DNA of 39,511 nt from Scleroderma bovista (GCA_037178675.1 JAYMGJ010000682.1:1-39511), one strand, 5' to 3'. Numbered from the stretch's first letter, positions 1 through 9,999 are shown. Made by a program: numbers and translations. Notes: a model not told the origin generated them from the sequence alone.

Positions 1-794
1 AGGGAGATCCGACACATACGAGTGATGGGCAGAGAGACTCGGATTTCTGGCAGCCGAAGTACTTGGAAGACCAAGTTCTTCTTCTTGAAGACGGACAAGA
101 TCGTTTACCCAGGTATTGCATCCGGAAGTTGGCTGGCTCATGTGCATTGCAACAGAAGCAGCATCTTTGAAACCTTTGCTGCAGCTCGGACAATGAGGCA
201 TGTCAGACGAATATTGAATACCAGATTTCGGAGCTCCAAAACATGAGGCAAATATCCATCGTGGTAACGTTGAAGGCATTTCACAAGTGTTGACTTGACC
301 ACAAACTGATGAACTCCCTTCGTGAGCAGGTTTCTCTGTCTCCATCTACCACGAATCCGAATGATTATAAATTCTCTCAAAACTCCCAGAAGATAGAGAA
401 AGACAGTGACTTGGAGGAAATATACAAGATATTGCAAATGCCTGGCTTCTTGGTGCATATCAATAAGTACTACATTTAGCCTTGTACTAACTTGACTCAG
501 TCTGATCCATCATCTGACAGTTACAGTACTAGTACTGGTACAGAGGCACTGCTTGTCCTGGATGTGGCTTGTGCACAGCGGGAAGTAGCTCGGGTGGAAC
601 ATGCTCTTGCATCCTGTCACACTCACGAGTATGAGACCATCATGGAGTTGTACCAATTCAAAGCACGGCATAGGGCCACAAATCTTGTCAAGAAAGAGGT
701 GGACGTGGGGATCATGCAAGTGGCAATGAATCGGCATGGTCATTATGCCAGTTCATCTGTCTCATCTCCTGCCAGGAAGGCTTGTGTAGTATGA
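1..794 (+). CDS. Unassigned coding-like exons, partial gene entering from the left edge
   Basis: I do not recognise this gene. Three stretches read like protein. Bases 3-168 carry an open frame with DFWQPKYLEDQVLLLED, ending at a TGA. Bases 299-478 read DHKLMNSLREQ... through KILQMPGFLVHINKYYI. Bases 492-791 read a helical stretch containing VARVEHALASCHTHEYETI. A CTAAC branch-like site followed by CAG (about 486-500) suggests the third stretch begins after an intron. A GTATGT donor at 806 and a GCATTCGCAG acceptor near 855 suggest another intron. The 5' end is outside the window and the joins are not certain. It could be a decayed or captured fragment, as elsewhere in this window. Confidence 0.3.
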
Positions 795-1079
795 GCATCA
801 GATGGTATGTTGCTCTGTTCATTGGCTTACTGTGTACTTGACATTGCATTCGCAGGAACTGTTATTGAATCTGCCTCAGGTCGACTGCTCACAATCAGGC
901 TGGATTAATGTTGTTTATACTAGTAGGTAGTATGATTGTCCATGATGTATGACTGTCTTATCATATATATGTACACATGTGCTATATTGTACTACTGTCA
1001 TGGTTTGCCACCATTGTTGTGCTGTGGTGATCATATTAGTCATGTGGTACTGAGTGACTTATCACCTGCCCACAAGGAC

Positions 1080-1590
1080 ACCATTTTCATCACCACTGTA
1101 CAGCAATCAGTGACGACAATTGGCCACAAGGTGACCTGCTTTGAGCGGCGGCCTGTATACGGTATGTTTCCATTTGTATTCTTACCATTTTGACTTCATT
1201 GCTTTTGATGTAGTGTCTTTTTACCATCCTCATCACCCCTCATCGCTGGTCCATCACCAAGTGTGGCCTCCATTTCGATGATATTGATCATCCCTCCCAT
1301 TCGTGCGTTTTTTTTACCGTCTTGTCGCCCCTCATTGCTGGTCCATCACCCAGTGCCACCTGTTTTGATGATATCAATCGTCCCACCAGCATACAGCAAG
1401 CAGTGACGACGACGGTGGCCATCCATGACGACAATTGGCCATAAGACTGCCCCATGGACAACCTATGCACCACCGTGCTACAGCTCATACTACTCCCCCT
1501 CGAGCAGATGTCCATATATGCTAGGTTTGTTTTTATTTTCATTCTCCCCGCTTTGACTTACTTGTTTTTGATGTAGGGTCTTTTTCTGGA
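1080..1590 (+). repeat. Internal duplication of an exon-intron-like segment
   Basis: The block ending at an intron-like stretch near 1190-1223 (TTTGACTT..TTTTGATGTAG.GTCTTTTT) reappears near 1552-1585 with almost the same wording. The upstream motif ACAGCAA.CAGTGACGAC also occurs twice (about 1100 and 1393). Between them, two roughly 92-base units (about 1218-1310 and 1310-1400) share CCCCTCAT.GCTGGTCCATC and TTTTGATGAT. A plus-strand stretch before it (about 1065-1163) reads DTIFITTVQQSVTTIGHKVTC and may be an exon of an unrecognised gene. I assign no product. Confidence 0.45.
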
Positions 1591-1769
1591 TGACAACGAC
1601 TATGCCAGTACAAGCCCATTGTATTCAACCACTCTCGACATGTACTCTATCTCCACCCATGATTGAAAGAGTCGAGCACCTTTTTAGAATGCATGGAGAA
1701 TCTAGAGAAGGTGACAATGACAAGGTAATGTGCTTGGTCAGTGCCATGATGGAATATCAACAATATTAC

Positions 1770-2095
1770 CAGTAACGAGACACAGGGGCCGCAGCAGCAA
1801 CAACTATGACTACGACAACAACGACAACAACGATATGACACAGATGGTGAGTGTCATGGCGACAGGACAACAACAGCATGATGTAGATAGCCAGTGCCAT
1901 AACCGCATGACAACAACAATGCGGGGCAGCGATACTATGCGGGCAATGACCACAAGCTGAGATATGTGCTCAGCACCATGGTGGTATGATGATGGCAGTG
2001 ACAACGACTGCAAGAACATAACTCAGATGACCAGTGCAATGGTGACACAACAACAATGACACAGGAGATCGATGACAAGGTGACATGCATTCTAG
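1770..2095. repeat. ACAACAACGAC-rich low-complexity tract
   Basis: This stretch is a degenerate trinucleotide-rich minisatellite on the plus strand (ACAACAACGACAACAACGAT, GACAACAACAAT, ATGACACA.ATGGTGAGTG). All overlapping open frames are products of the CAA/GAC/ATG periodicity and are not annotated. The same sequence style recurs on the opposite strand sense at 2.8-3.1, 15.3-16.5, 30.5-30.9 and 32.0-32.4 kb. Confidence 0.6.
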
Positions 2096-2186
2096 CAGAC
2101 ACAAGGATGGTGGCGAGACACAGGGCAACGAAGATGCCAGGGTAGCAGAGGGATGGGATGGTATCCGCAAAGAATAGTAGTACCTA

Positions 2187-3259
2187 CAGTAGACTACATC
2201 AAAATGCATTAGGTATGCATGCATAAAATAGGTAGTGCATCAGATTTCCCTGGAACCGAGTTGGGACCCACTCAAAATTGCTCATCTGTGCATAATGCAA
2301 AGTGCAAGCTATTGTCGCGAAAATTATGCATTATGAGCACTACCATTGAATGGCCTGGGCTGAGCAGGGCGAGGTGTTGTATTCCAATCAACTAAAATAT
2401 GCCCTACCACTACAGACAGATGTGTCTGCATCAAGTCATACAAGTGGAACTGAGTAGATACGAAAGTTGATGCATTGATGGCTGGTGGCACTTCGTTGTC
2501 ATCATTGGGTGGGTAGTGCCAATGTGGCAGTGATGGTGTTGGTGTTGAAGTCGCACGTGCACCCGGCGTAAACCGTCGACGAAGTGCACACAAGACTGCG
2601 ACCCATATTAGTGTAGACTTAGTAATAGTCCTCTTTAGAGTAGATGTTACATGTCACACGTCACGTGTCACAGTCACACATCACACTATTTGTTGTATAT
2701 AAACAGCGTCCACCGCTTATATAATATAACAGCTCTTAACCAGCTACCACTACCATCTCAGGTTGTGCACTCCACCCAACAGGTGAGTTGGAGTAGCAGT
2801 TCCTCTACGTATATAGGTATTGCTTCAACAGTTGGTGTTGGTGTCGTCATGGTTATAGTCTCAATGTTATTCTCATTACAGGCAGTGGTATGGCATCATT
2901 GTGGTCATGGTGATCTATCAGCTTGGTTGTTGTTTGTGGTAGTCCGACGTTGGTTGTGGTGATGATCCCAGCATTGGTTGCCATCGTGGTTGTGATAGTC
3001 AACATTGGTGGTGGATGCATGGTCATCACTGTTGTTATTGCTAGTTGTGGTTGTCATGGTTGTCAACACTGGCGTTGGCGGCACCTGTTCTCGTCATTGT
3101 CCTTGTTGTCAACAATAGCACGGTGTCGTGTCTTTGTCAACACTAGTCACAACATGTCACACGGATGTCACATAGGTGTGACAAAAGCCTTGTGCATAAA
3201 TGACCTAATGCATAAACTTTTGGCAGTCCCATTGAGATGCGTTATGAGGTAGTCTACTG
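2187..3259. mobile_element. Non-autonomous DNA transposon with 25-bp inverted ends and TA duplication (Tc1/mariner-like)
   Basis: The left end TACAGTAGACTAC (from 2185) is repeated in reverse complement at the right end (to 3261). Over 25 bases the two ends match at 22 positions. If the first TA is taken as the target duplication, the element is 1,073 bp, starts CAGTAGACTAC and ends GTAGTCTACTG. No transposase frame is visible inside. The left half is ordinary sequence; the right half (about 2640-3130) holds TCACACGTCACGTGTCACAG-type palindromic motifs and a TTGTGGTTGTCATGG-like minisatellite. TA duplication and a CAGT start fit Tc1/mariner-like elements; a PIF/Harbinger 3-bp duplication is the alternative. 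Confidence 0.6.
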
Positions 3260-3415
3260 TACTATAGTTGTGCTTTCGCTATATGACACTTGGCAATCTG
3301 CAAAGCTAGATAGCTGGGCAACTATGGGAATGTGAGGCTATGAGCTTCTGATGGTATTTTGCCTCAAGTACCCAAGGTGCACTGGGTAGCTGGGTGACTA
3401 TGCAAGGTTGTACAG

Positions 3416-4560
3416 TGCTTGATACTAGCTTCGCCACAACTACCGGTAGAGTTAACACATATTATCGAGGCTGCCATGCCGCGACGTCTAGTCAGCCTCA
3501 TCTTTCACAACAACCACCGGTGAAGTTTATGGGCCTTCTCATCGCCACCACCCTGATGCAATTGTTCGACTCTAACTTTCCCCATAGCCGCCGGCAGGGA
3601 TCGCACAAGTTATTGAGGCTGCCATGCCGCGACGTCTAGTCAGCCTCGTCTTTCACAACAGCCACCGGTGAAGTTTATGGGCCTTCTCATCACTACCACC
3701 CTGACGCAATTGTTCGACTCTGACTTTCCCCATAGCCGCCGGCAGGGATTGTACAAGTTATTGAGGCTGCCATGCCGCGACGTCTAGTCAGCCTTGTCTT
3801 TCACAACAGCCACCGGTGAAGTTTATGGGCCTTCTCATCGCTACCACCCTGACGCAATTGTTCGACTCTGACTTTCCCCATAGCCGCCGGCAGGGATTGT
3901 ACAAGTTATCAAGGCTGCCATGCCGCGACGTCTAGTCAGCCTCGTCTTTCACAACAGCCACCGGTGAAGTTTATGGGCCTTCTCATCGCCACCACCCTGA
4001 CGCAATTGTTCAACTCTGACTTTCCCCATAGCCGCCGGCAGGGATTGCACAAGTTATCAAGGCTACCATGCTGCGATGTTCGGTCAGCCTCATCTTTCAC
4101 AACAGCCGCTGGTGATGTTTATGAGCCTTCTCATCGCCACCACCCTGACGCAATTGTTCAACTCTGACTTTCCCCATAGCCGCCGGCAGGGATTGTACAA
4201 ATTATCGAGGCTACCATGCTGCGATGTCCGGTCAGCCTCATCTTTCACAACAGCCGCTGGTGATGTTTACGAGCCTTCTCATCGCCACCACCCTGACACA
4301 ATTGTTCGACTCTGACTTTCCCCATAGCCATCGGCAGGGATTGCACAGGTTATCAAGACTACCATGCCGCGATGTCCGGTCAGCCTCGCCTTTCACAACA
4401 GCTGCTGGTGAGGTTTGTGGGCCTTGCCATCACTACAACTCTGAGGCAATTGTTCATCGTCATCTTTTGCCATCTCTACCAGTAGGGTTGCCACATGTTA
4501 TCGAGAGTACCACTGCGCGATATCTGATCAAGCTTGTCTTTTATAACAGCCACTGGTAAA
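3416..4560. repeat. 148-bp tandem satellite, about 7-8 copies
   Basis: The marker TTAT(C/T)(G/A)AGGCTGCCATG or a close variant starts at 3462, 3610, 3758, 3906, 4054, 4202, 4350 and 4498. The period is exactly 148 bases at every step. Each unit contains TCTTTCACAACAGCCACCGG, CCTTCTCATCGCCACCACCC and CTTTCCCCATAGCCGCCGGC. Because 148 is not a multiple of three, the same peptide reappears in rotating frames, so it is not coding. Each unit is itself two diverged 74-base halves (TCTTTCACAACAGCCACCGG aligns with ACTTTCCCCATAGCCGCCGG). Copies from 3462 to 4200 are nearly identical, implying recent amplification or homogenisation. Confidence 0.85.
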
Positions 4561-4920
4561 GTTTGCGGGCTTTCTCATGACCAGCGCGCTGCAATGTCTG
4601 ATCAAGGTCATCTTTTACAACAACCTCCGGTAGGATTGGCTGGCCTTCACATGACTACCACCCTGCGATAATCAATCGGGCCCATCTTTCACTGTAACTG
4701 CTGGTAGGGTTGGGGTGTGTTGTGGAGACTACCACCTTGCTATGTTCGGTCAACTTTGTCTTTCATAGCAGTCATGGTAAGGTTGGTGGACCTTCTCGCA
4801 ACTTTCTTTCTGCAATATCTTATCAATGCCCTCTTCTATGGTAGTGTTGCTCGGCCTTTCCGAATAGCCCACCCTGCGGATTCTGATGGGTGTCGTCCTT
4901 TTCTGTAATTGCCGGTGGGC
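4461..4920. repeat. Degenerate 74-bp monomers at the satellite edge
   Basis: To the right of the 148-bp array the homologous block recurs at half the period: CATCTTTTGCC (4461), TGTCTTTTATAAC (4535), CATCTTTTACAAC (4609), CATCTTTCACTG (4682), TGTCTTTCATAGC (4757), CTCTTCTATGG (about 4829) and CGTCCTTTTCTG (about 4893). Spacings are mostly 72-75 bases. This is what an older monomeric flank of a dimeric satellite looks like. No gene is visible from here to about 5114. Confidence 0.7.
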
Positions 4921-5114
4921 GTGGTGCATCTTGTCTGAACTACCAACATGCATTGGCTGATCATGGGAATGACCAGACCTATCAATAATTGCCTTGTACT
5001 GTTTTGACCAATCGCTCTTTTTTATCTTGCCGCTCATAGCACTTGAATCATTGCATAAAAATAGATTGGTCACATTGGTTGCTATGATAATGTATGTAGA
5101 GTAATATCATGCTT

Positions 5115-6580
5115 TTATATAGGGGCATCAGCATCTCTCTCTCTGTTTTCTGCACGCTTCTGCCGGATCCTCGCAAGAGCACTGTTTTGGGATGGCATCC
5201 GCTCCTTGTCCATGTAAAGAGGAAAGACTTGCCTGCATCAAAGAAGTTAGAAATGTAACAACACTAATGAGACCATACCTATTCCACCACGTCATCAGCT
5301 GATCAGATCAACCTCGTCTTTCTCCTCGGGATCATCGAGGAGCTCATCGATGGAAGTATAAAAGCGCTCGGAATCAGAGACCAAGTCCGTCCGAGAAAAA
5401 ACTTGCACGGATGTCAGGGCGAAACGGATCTAAAACAAGGTGGTGGTGAATGAATGCAGTGAATGGTGTCATTAGTATCTGACCTGGGTGGCGATATATG
5501 CGATAGAAGCTTTTGTCACGGACCGCATCCCATGAAGGCGTGCATTACCGGAGCGAGTGGCCTTGGGCTCCTGGTCAACAGAGCTCGGAGAAGTGAAGGT
5601 GTGTTTGAATGCCTTGTGAAAACTGTCAGCAGAGAAATGGAAAAAAAGCGGGGACCTTACTGCAACAAGAAGGCCACTGCACAAAAGCCCATTCCAAGGG
5701 TCTTCTGGATCGTATGAATAGTCAGCATACAAGAACACGGGCCATTGGTCCCCTGCAACCTGAATCTCGCCATTGACAAGCTTGGCCCTGGTTCTGGATA
5801 CAATGTGGTCAGCTACTTGGGGACGGTATGTAGACGTGAACTCACTCAGAGTGGTTCCAATCAAGGCCTGCCGGACACAGGAGTGCCCCTGTGCGCTCAT
5901 GGTAGAAACCACGACCAGACTTGATGTTGCGTGGGATATGGGGGTTAAGGCTTTGTCCTTTGGGCGTAATCCAATCTATTATGGCACTTTTCATTCCCTT
6001 TGTGTCATCAGCGCGGGCCCCATTAACCCCCTTTTGAACCTGACAGAAATCGTGAGCACCAATATTGTTGGGTAGTAGGTCCAGTCGACGTACCAAATCA
6101 GCAATATGGATCACTTCTTCCTCTGATGAGTTCATAAGGCGATCCTCCAACCCGGGCACCATTCGCAAAAGCTGACGGAATGCTGAATATTCCTTGCGTT
6201 CACTGCGCAAACATATCAAGTGTCGTGTCGACAGTGGAACGTTAATTACAACTCATGCAGCCGTTAAATTCTCCTCGGGTGCGTCAGCCTGCTCACCTAT
6301 CAGGGAAATGCCATTGGTGAGTAGAGTCTGGATGTTGCAGAAGGTATGAATAACGCGGCCAAAGTGGCGACCATGGTGGACTAAGGCATCCTGTACGGTT
6401 CTAGAGAAAATTTTAAGACGCATCAGACTACAAAGTGAAAAGGGCTTACGGTTTTTTCCTGGGGCCGAGCTCCAATGCGCTGGAAGACCCACGCTTCTGC
6501 AGACTCGAGGATCCAGAGGAAGCAGAGTCATTGGGCCGCTGCGGACTGCCTGCCATATGGCCGTGGTAGCTGGGAGTGAA
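5115..6580 (-). pseudogene. DUF6698-like protein of mushroom-forming fungi (frame-damaged)
   Basis: Read on the minus strand, the exons give a Ser-rich N-terminus (in-frame ATG in the HGHMAGSPQR stretch near 6560), then HHGRHFGRVIHTFCNIQTLL, LRMVPGLEDRLM...EEEVIHIADLVR, RADDTKGMKSAIIDWITP, GRGFYHERTGALLCPAGLDW, DQWPVFLYADYSYDPEDPW, HTFTSPSSVDQEPKATRSGN, SDSERFYTSIDELLDDPEE and NRQVFPLYMDKERMPSQNSA, with TAA at 5115-5117. This order fits the DUF6698 family (function unknown) as I recall it. Introns are recognisable: 49 bases before TVQDAL, about 56 bases after SIAYIATQ, and one inside WWNR. The frame does not carry across two points: the junction near 6220-6260, and after EKDEVDL (about 5295), where a stop precedes the TWWNR frame. 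So it is probably a recent pseudogene, unless unusual splicing applies. Confidence 0.6.
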
Positions 6581-6649
6581 TCGATCTTGGTTGTTCGTTT
6601 GGGTTTTATAGCTCTTGGATCCACTTTCACACGACCAAACCAACGGCTA

Positions 6650-7120
6650 CTATAGCGTCAGTAGCACAGCCACCGCATTCCTTCTGCTCGGAAATCCAGA
6701 ACGGGGCAAGTGGTAAGATCAAGGTGGCAGAAGGTGGTGGTACGCTCGCCTGAGCGAACCTGAAGTGTCAAACTTGAACCTCCGCACAGAGTTCTAAACT
6801 CGGGGTGAGTGGCTACGTTCTTGTGAGCACACCACAAGCACGACGGCGAACCTTAATCTTGTGCCCAGATGCAGAGGTTCCGCATTCTGAGCAACCACAA
6901 TGAAAAGATAGATAACGAGCTCCAGCAGCTCGTCCTAGTTTGACATATGAGTCATTGGCCCAAGGTCAGTTCCAACTCAGCACGGCCTCCCTAAGCGGAC
7001 TTGTACCCTGACCATACCAAATGCCACCGCATACATTGCACCAGCAGGTGGCGATGTCATCGAAAAAAGCTCGTAAGATCTTCGACCGATGATATTTGCA
7101 TAAGCTTGGCGACCTAAAAG
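6650..7120. other. No recognisable gene or repeat
   Basis: I see no protein-like frame, tandem repeat or transposon end in this stretch between the DUF6698-like gene and the plus-strand exons that follow. Confidence 0.5.
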
Positions 7121-7121
7121 A

Positions 7122-7759
7122 ATGCGATTTAAATGCGGAGGGAGACCATGGCAGCCTGGCCGTCAATCTATACCTAATACACAAGGGCCATACCTTTCAA
7201 GAGAATGTCCATTGATGCTGAAGGTATGTCAAGTGTGGTTGACACTGGATTTAGATTGCGTCCTGACCTTGATTGCTACCATAATCACAGACAGTAGAAT
7301 TATGGTGGCGACCTATAGTCCTCCAGAGATGAACGAGACTCTGAACTCTGGCACAGTCAACATCCAAAGTGGTGGGTGACAAGGTTCAACGTACTTCTCT
7401 AACTTTAATACTCAAAGAAGTCCCTTCCTTCAGGTGAAGCGAGCAGAGCACAAGTGCGAGTATGGGTTGGAATAAAGCATCAAAGGCTCGCTGAAAGCTC
7501 AGACTCGGAGCAGAGTGACGCCCAAACACTGTCCGAAGGAACTCGAACCATTATAGATCTGGAAGAAATGGGTGTGCTACTCCGCGAGTTGGTGCTCAAC
7601 GTGCAAGTAATTAAGGCCAAGGTTGATGTCTTGATCGCCGATTGCGAGGCCCAATCGGAACCCAAAATGATCTCCGGAGAGAAATTTTGTTGGGCATGTG
7701 GACAGTTATGCAATAGAGATCCCTTTGAGGAGTCCCAGAATCCGTGTAGTTTCTGTTGA
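7122..7759 (+). CDS. Unassigned plus-strand exons ending in a CxxC..CxxC motif
   Basis: I do not recognise the product. A final open stretch (about 7430-7759) reads SSDSEQSDAQTLSEGTR, an amphipathic helix (LEEMGVLLRELVLNVQVIKA) and then CWACGQLCNRDPFEESQNPC.FC before TGA, a possible small zinc-binding tail. A candidate intron (GTGGGTGAC donor about 7374, CTAAC branch, CTTCCTTCAG acceptor about 7433) links it to an upstream stretch holding YSPPEMNETLNSGTVNIQS. It is on the strand opposite to the kinesin and DUF6698 remnants on either side. The start and the exon joins are uncertain. Confidence 0.3.
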
Positions 7760-7823
7760 ACATGTGCAATATATTGCTGTCTATTGGCCTCGAGTTTTCT
7801 CTACACATTAATGGCGTAAACAG

Positions 7824-8945
7824 TCAGGTCAATGCATAGTCATCGGACTGACCAAGGAGCACTTCATAGTATTTGGCTTTGACAGTACTCAAGCGAGCCT
7901 CAAGCTCATCATGGCAACGCGTAATCACTTCGTTTTCCTCTTGGCCGGTCAAGGGTCTCCTGCATTGTTGATTGTTCCTCACTGAGCTGCCCCCGTGAAG
8001 ATGGCATTGCCTCAAGAGTACACAGAATCGAGCCTAGCAAGAAGCTGGTGAAGCTGTTCACCTGCTGCGAGGATGCCCCTTGTTAAATTAGAGATGAATG
8101 GCTGTGTTCTGCACAAATGAGAAGCGACTTACAGCGTCAAACATAGCCAGAGAGCCATCTTCTCCTACTTGCGCTTCTCTTTATCATCTGCCGTTGCATC
8201 CCTCTAGGCGCCCCGGGGCTCAATAATGATCTTCGTTCTTGGCATCCTGGTTCTGCTCACTGAGAATATCCATGGCGATGATACCATCTTTATTGTCATA
8301 GTTGAGATACTCCACTTTCAACTGAAGCTCGTTGAGCTGTGCTGACACAGACATGAAAGGAGAAACATATGTGATGCAGAACTCGGCCCCTCATGTAGAG
8401 GTGGGACTTACCTTGGACAAATGGCAGCGAGTGCACTCTCCTTCCCAGCCAATTGCTTGCTTAGCTCATTCTCCGGACATAAAAGTCCTTCTCGTCAGGC
8501 CTTCTCCAAACCGATGACTGTAGATATCTGAGGCCTGTTATCAGTTTCTGGACGAAGGCCCTCCAGCACCGGGTTAGGCCATCAACGGCATAAATGCGGA
8601 TCTCCTCCCTACTGCAAAGGCGCTCATCGGTTTGTCCGGTTTCGCCCACTCGCTTTGATCGACCTGTCCACCCGACCGCCAAAATGCCTGGGTGTATACC
8701 AGATGTCTCGTATTCGCAAGCTGTTTGGATTAAAAGGCCTTTGAGCTCCAAGGGGGAAAGTTCTTGGTCGACCCACACTGTGATCTTGATCGACATTGCA
8801 CGGATACCAAAGCGTGAAGTGGACAGAGCTTCTACTTCATTGTACGCCGCAGGAGAGCAGTCGATCATGAAAGTTGGCTGCCAAATTACCATCCAAAGTC
8901 TCCCGACGAGTGAGTTTTGAGTCAAGGTAGGGGATATATTTCGTC
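7824..8945 (-). pseudogene. Kinesin-1 heavy chain fragment (end of motor domain, neck and early coiled coil)
   Basis: Kinesin-1 heavy chain is a microtubule plus-end motor. On the minus strand from about 8941 I read YIPYLDSKLTR, the switch-region signature usually written VPYRDSKLTR. It is followed in a second frame by AAYNEVEALSTSRFGIRAMS and ELSPLELKGLL, which correspond to the end of the motor and the neck. Then come FWRSGGQVDQSEWAK (third frame), ELSKQLAGKESALAAI before a GTAAGTCC donor, YDNKDGIIAMDILSEQNQDA (about 8225-8335) and DELEARLSTVKAKYYEVLL (about 7850-7920). Order and spacing match the family, but the nucleotide-binding half is missing and the frame shifts repeatedly. It joins the Ca2+-ATPase remnant upstream at about 8945, so it is a captured or rearranged exon block, not a local gene. 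Confidence 0.7.
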
Positions 8946-9137
8946 TGAAAGCGGTAACGTATTAACGAACACCAACCCTTCCATGATGACGCCACCCGGT
9001 GTGAAGATACCGCATTGAAGTGCAATGGAGCGTGCTGTAAGGATGTATCCCTGGTACACATCTTGATGGTGAAGCCAGCCCTGTGACAGTCTGTGACCGC
9101 CTTGTGGAAGTCGAGGCGAAGCAATTCCAACAATACC
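8940..9137 (-). pseudogene. PMC1-type Ca2+-ATPase fragment, P-domain region
   Basis: This is the fourth piece, in protein order, of a P-type Ca2+ pump. The minus strand gives IGIVGIA, DFHKAVTDCHRAGFTIKMCT and, in another frame, ILTARSIALQCGIFTPGGVI with MEGLVFVN. In vacuolar/plasma-membrane Ca2+-ATPases the matching text is GIVGI.DPLR...DCHRAG.TVKMCTGDN..TARSIA..CGI. The family Gly-Asp after KMCT is changed (Arg-Asp). At least one frameshift separates the two halves. About 20 bases beyond VFVN the text changes to kinesin. Downstream ATPase motifs (TGDGTNDGPAL and the last membrane helices) are absent. Confidence 0.75.
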
Positions 9138-9145
9138 AATGGGAG
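9138..9145. repeat. Left copy of 8-bp target-site duplication AATGGGAG
   Basis: AATGGGAG lies directly outside the left end of the hAT-like MITE; the identical octamer is at 9687-9694. Confidence 0.85.
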
Positions 9146-9686
9146 TAGAGTTTAAAAGTCCAGTCCAGTCCGGTTTTTTGGAAGAGGACCGGACTGGACC
9201 GCTTTTGGAAGCCTGGGAATGGTTCATGGACTGCTTAAAGACTGGTCCAAAGTGGTTGCAACCGGTTTTCAAAAAGTCCAGTCCAAAACTGCTAAAAAAA
9301 ACCAGTCCAAACCACTAAAAAACCGGTTTTTTTGCATTTTATTGATGTTTTTCACATCAAAGGTGTGTCAGATAGCATCTAAATACTATTTATAGACTGT
9401 AGTAATTATATACAAGTCATTATATATTTATTTGTGCCATATTTCATCCAAAAAGATCAGTTTTACACCCCTTAAGACCCACTGCAGGCCAAAATTAGCC
9501 TGTAATATAGGGGTTTTTATACCATATATGTATTGCTTACATAATGCGGTTGCAACCGGTTGCAACCAGTCTTTTTCATCATTCTCAAAAGTAGGCAACT
9601 GGCAATTGCAGTCCGGTTGCGACCAGTCCAGTCCAGTCCAGTTTCTGGTCTTTTTGCGGTCCTATGGACTGGACTTTTAAACTCTA
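9146..9686. mobile_element. hAT-like MITE (541 bp)
   Basis: The element begins TAGAGTTTAAAAGTCCAGTC and ends with its inverted copy; the ends match over at least 21 bases. It is flanked by a perfect 8-bp duplication, AATGGGAG. TA.NG-type ends plus an 8-bp duplication are diagnostic for the hAT superfamily. The interior is AT-rich with many short repeats of CCAGTCC, its reverse complement and the palindromic ACCGGTTGCAACC(G/A)GT, typical subterminal transposase-binding repeats. There is no coding capacity. It has inserted in the Ca2+-ATPase remnant between the N-domain piece and IGIVGIA; removing it and one octamer restores the CCTCCCATTGGTATTGTTGG context. Confidence 0.88.
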
Positions 9687-9694
9687 AATGGGAG
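9687..9694. repeat. Right copy of 8-bp target-site duplication AATGGGAG
   Basis: Identical to 9138-9145 and directly adjacent to the right MITE end (AAACTCTA). Confidence 0.85.
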
Positions 9695-9990
9695 GCATGT
9701 CACACGCGAGTTGTTCAAAGGGAACCTAACAGACGGTAAGTGATATTGGTCACTACTGCAAAGGACACCACGTACTACCTCTCCGTCAGTCAAAGAAAGG
9801 TCAGCAGGCACCCAGCAGAAAAAAATCGTGATAGCAAATCGTGATGCAGCGTTTGGTTGGCATAGAAGATGACGATTCGTGAGATGTTCTCCTTTGTGCC
9901 ATGTCAATACCAGTCGTCTCCACTGGTGTGTTCTCGTCGACCACAGCAATTCCGTTCCGGGACAAGACGACGTGACGTGTGCAATATTCA
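9695..9990 (-). pseudogene. PMC1-type Ca2+-ATPase fragment, nucleotide-binding domain region
   Basis: The minus strand reads YCTRHVVLSRNGIAVVDENT followed by PVETTGIDMAQ and then ITICYHDFF. In fungal PMC1-type pumps the matching stretch is LCTRHV... followed by an Asn-Arg-rich helix and a RTI.LCYRDF motif. The order places this piece directly upstream of the P-domain piece beyond the MITE. The reading frame is broken after CYHDFF. Confidence 0.65.
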
Positions 9991-9999
9991 TCAGAACCC

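Noticed and set aside
3394..4559. Series of open frames of 67-111 codons with similar peptides
   Set aside because: They are the 148-bp satellite read in rotating frames (148 is not divisible by three); the peptide similarity comes from the repeat, not from a protein family.
3416..4920. CRISPR-like array
   Set aside because: Units are adjacent with no unique spacers, in a eukaryotic context; it is a satellite.
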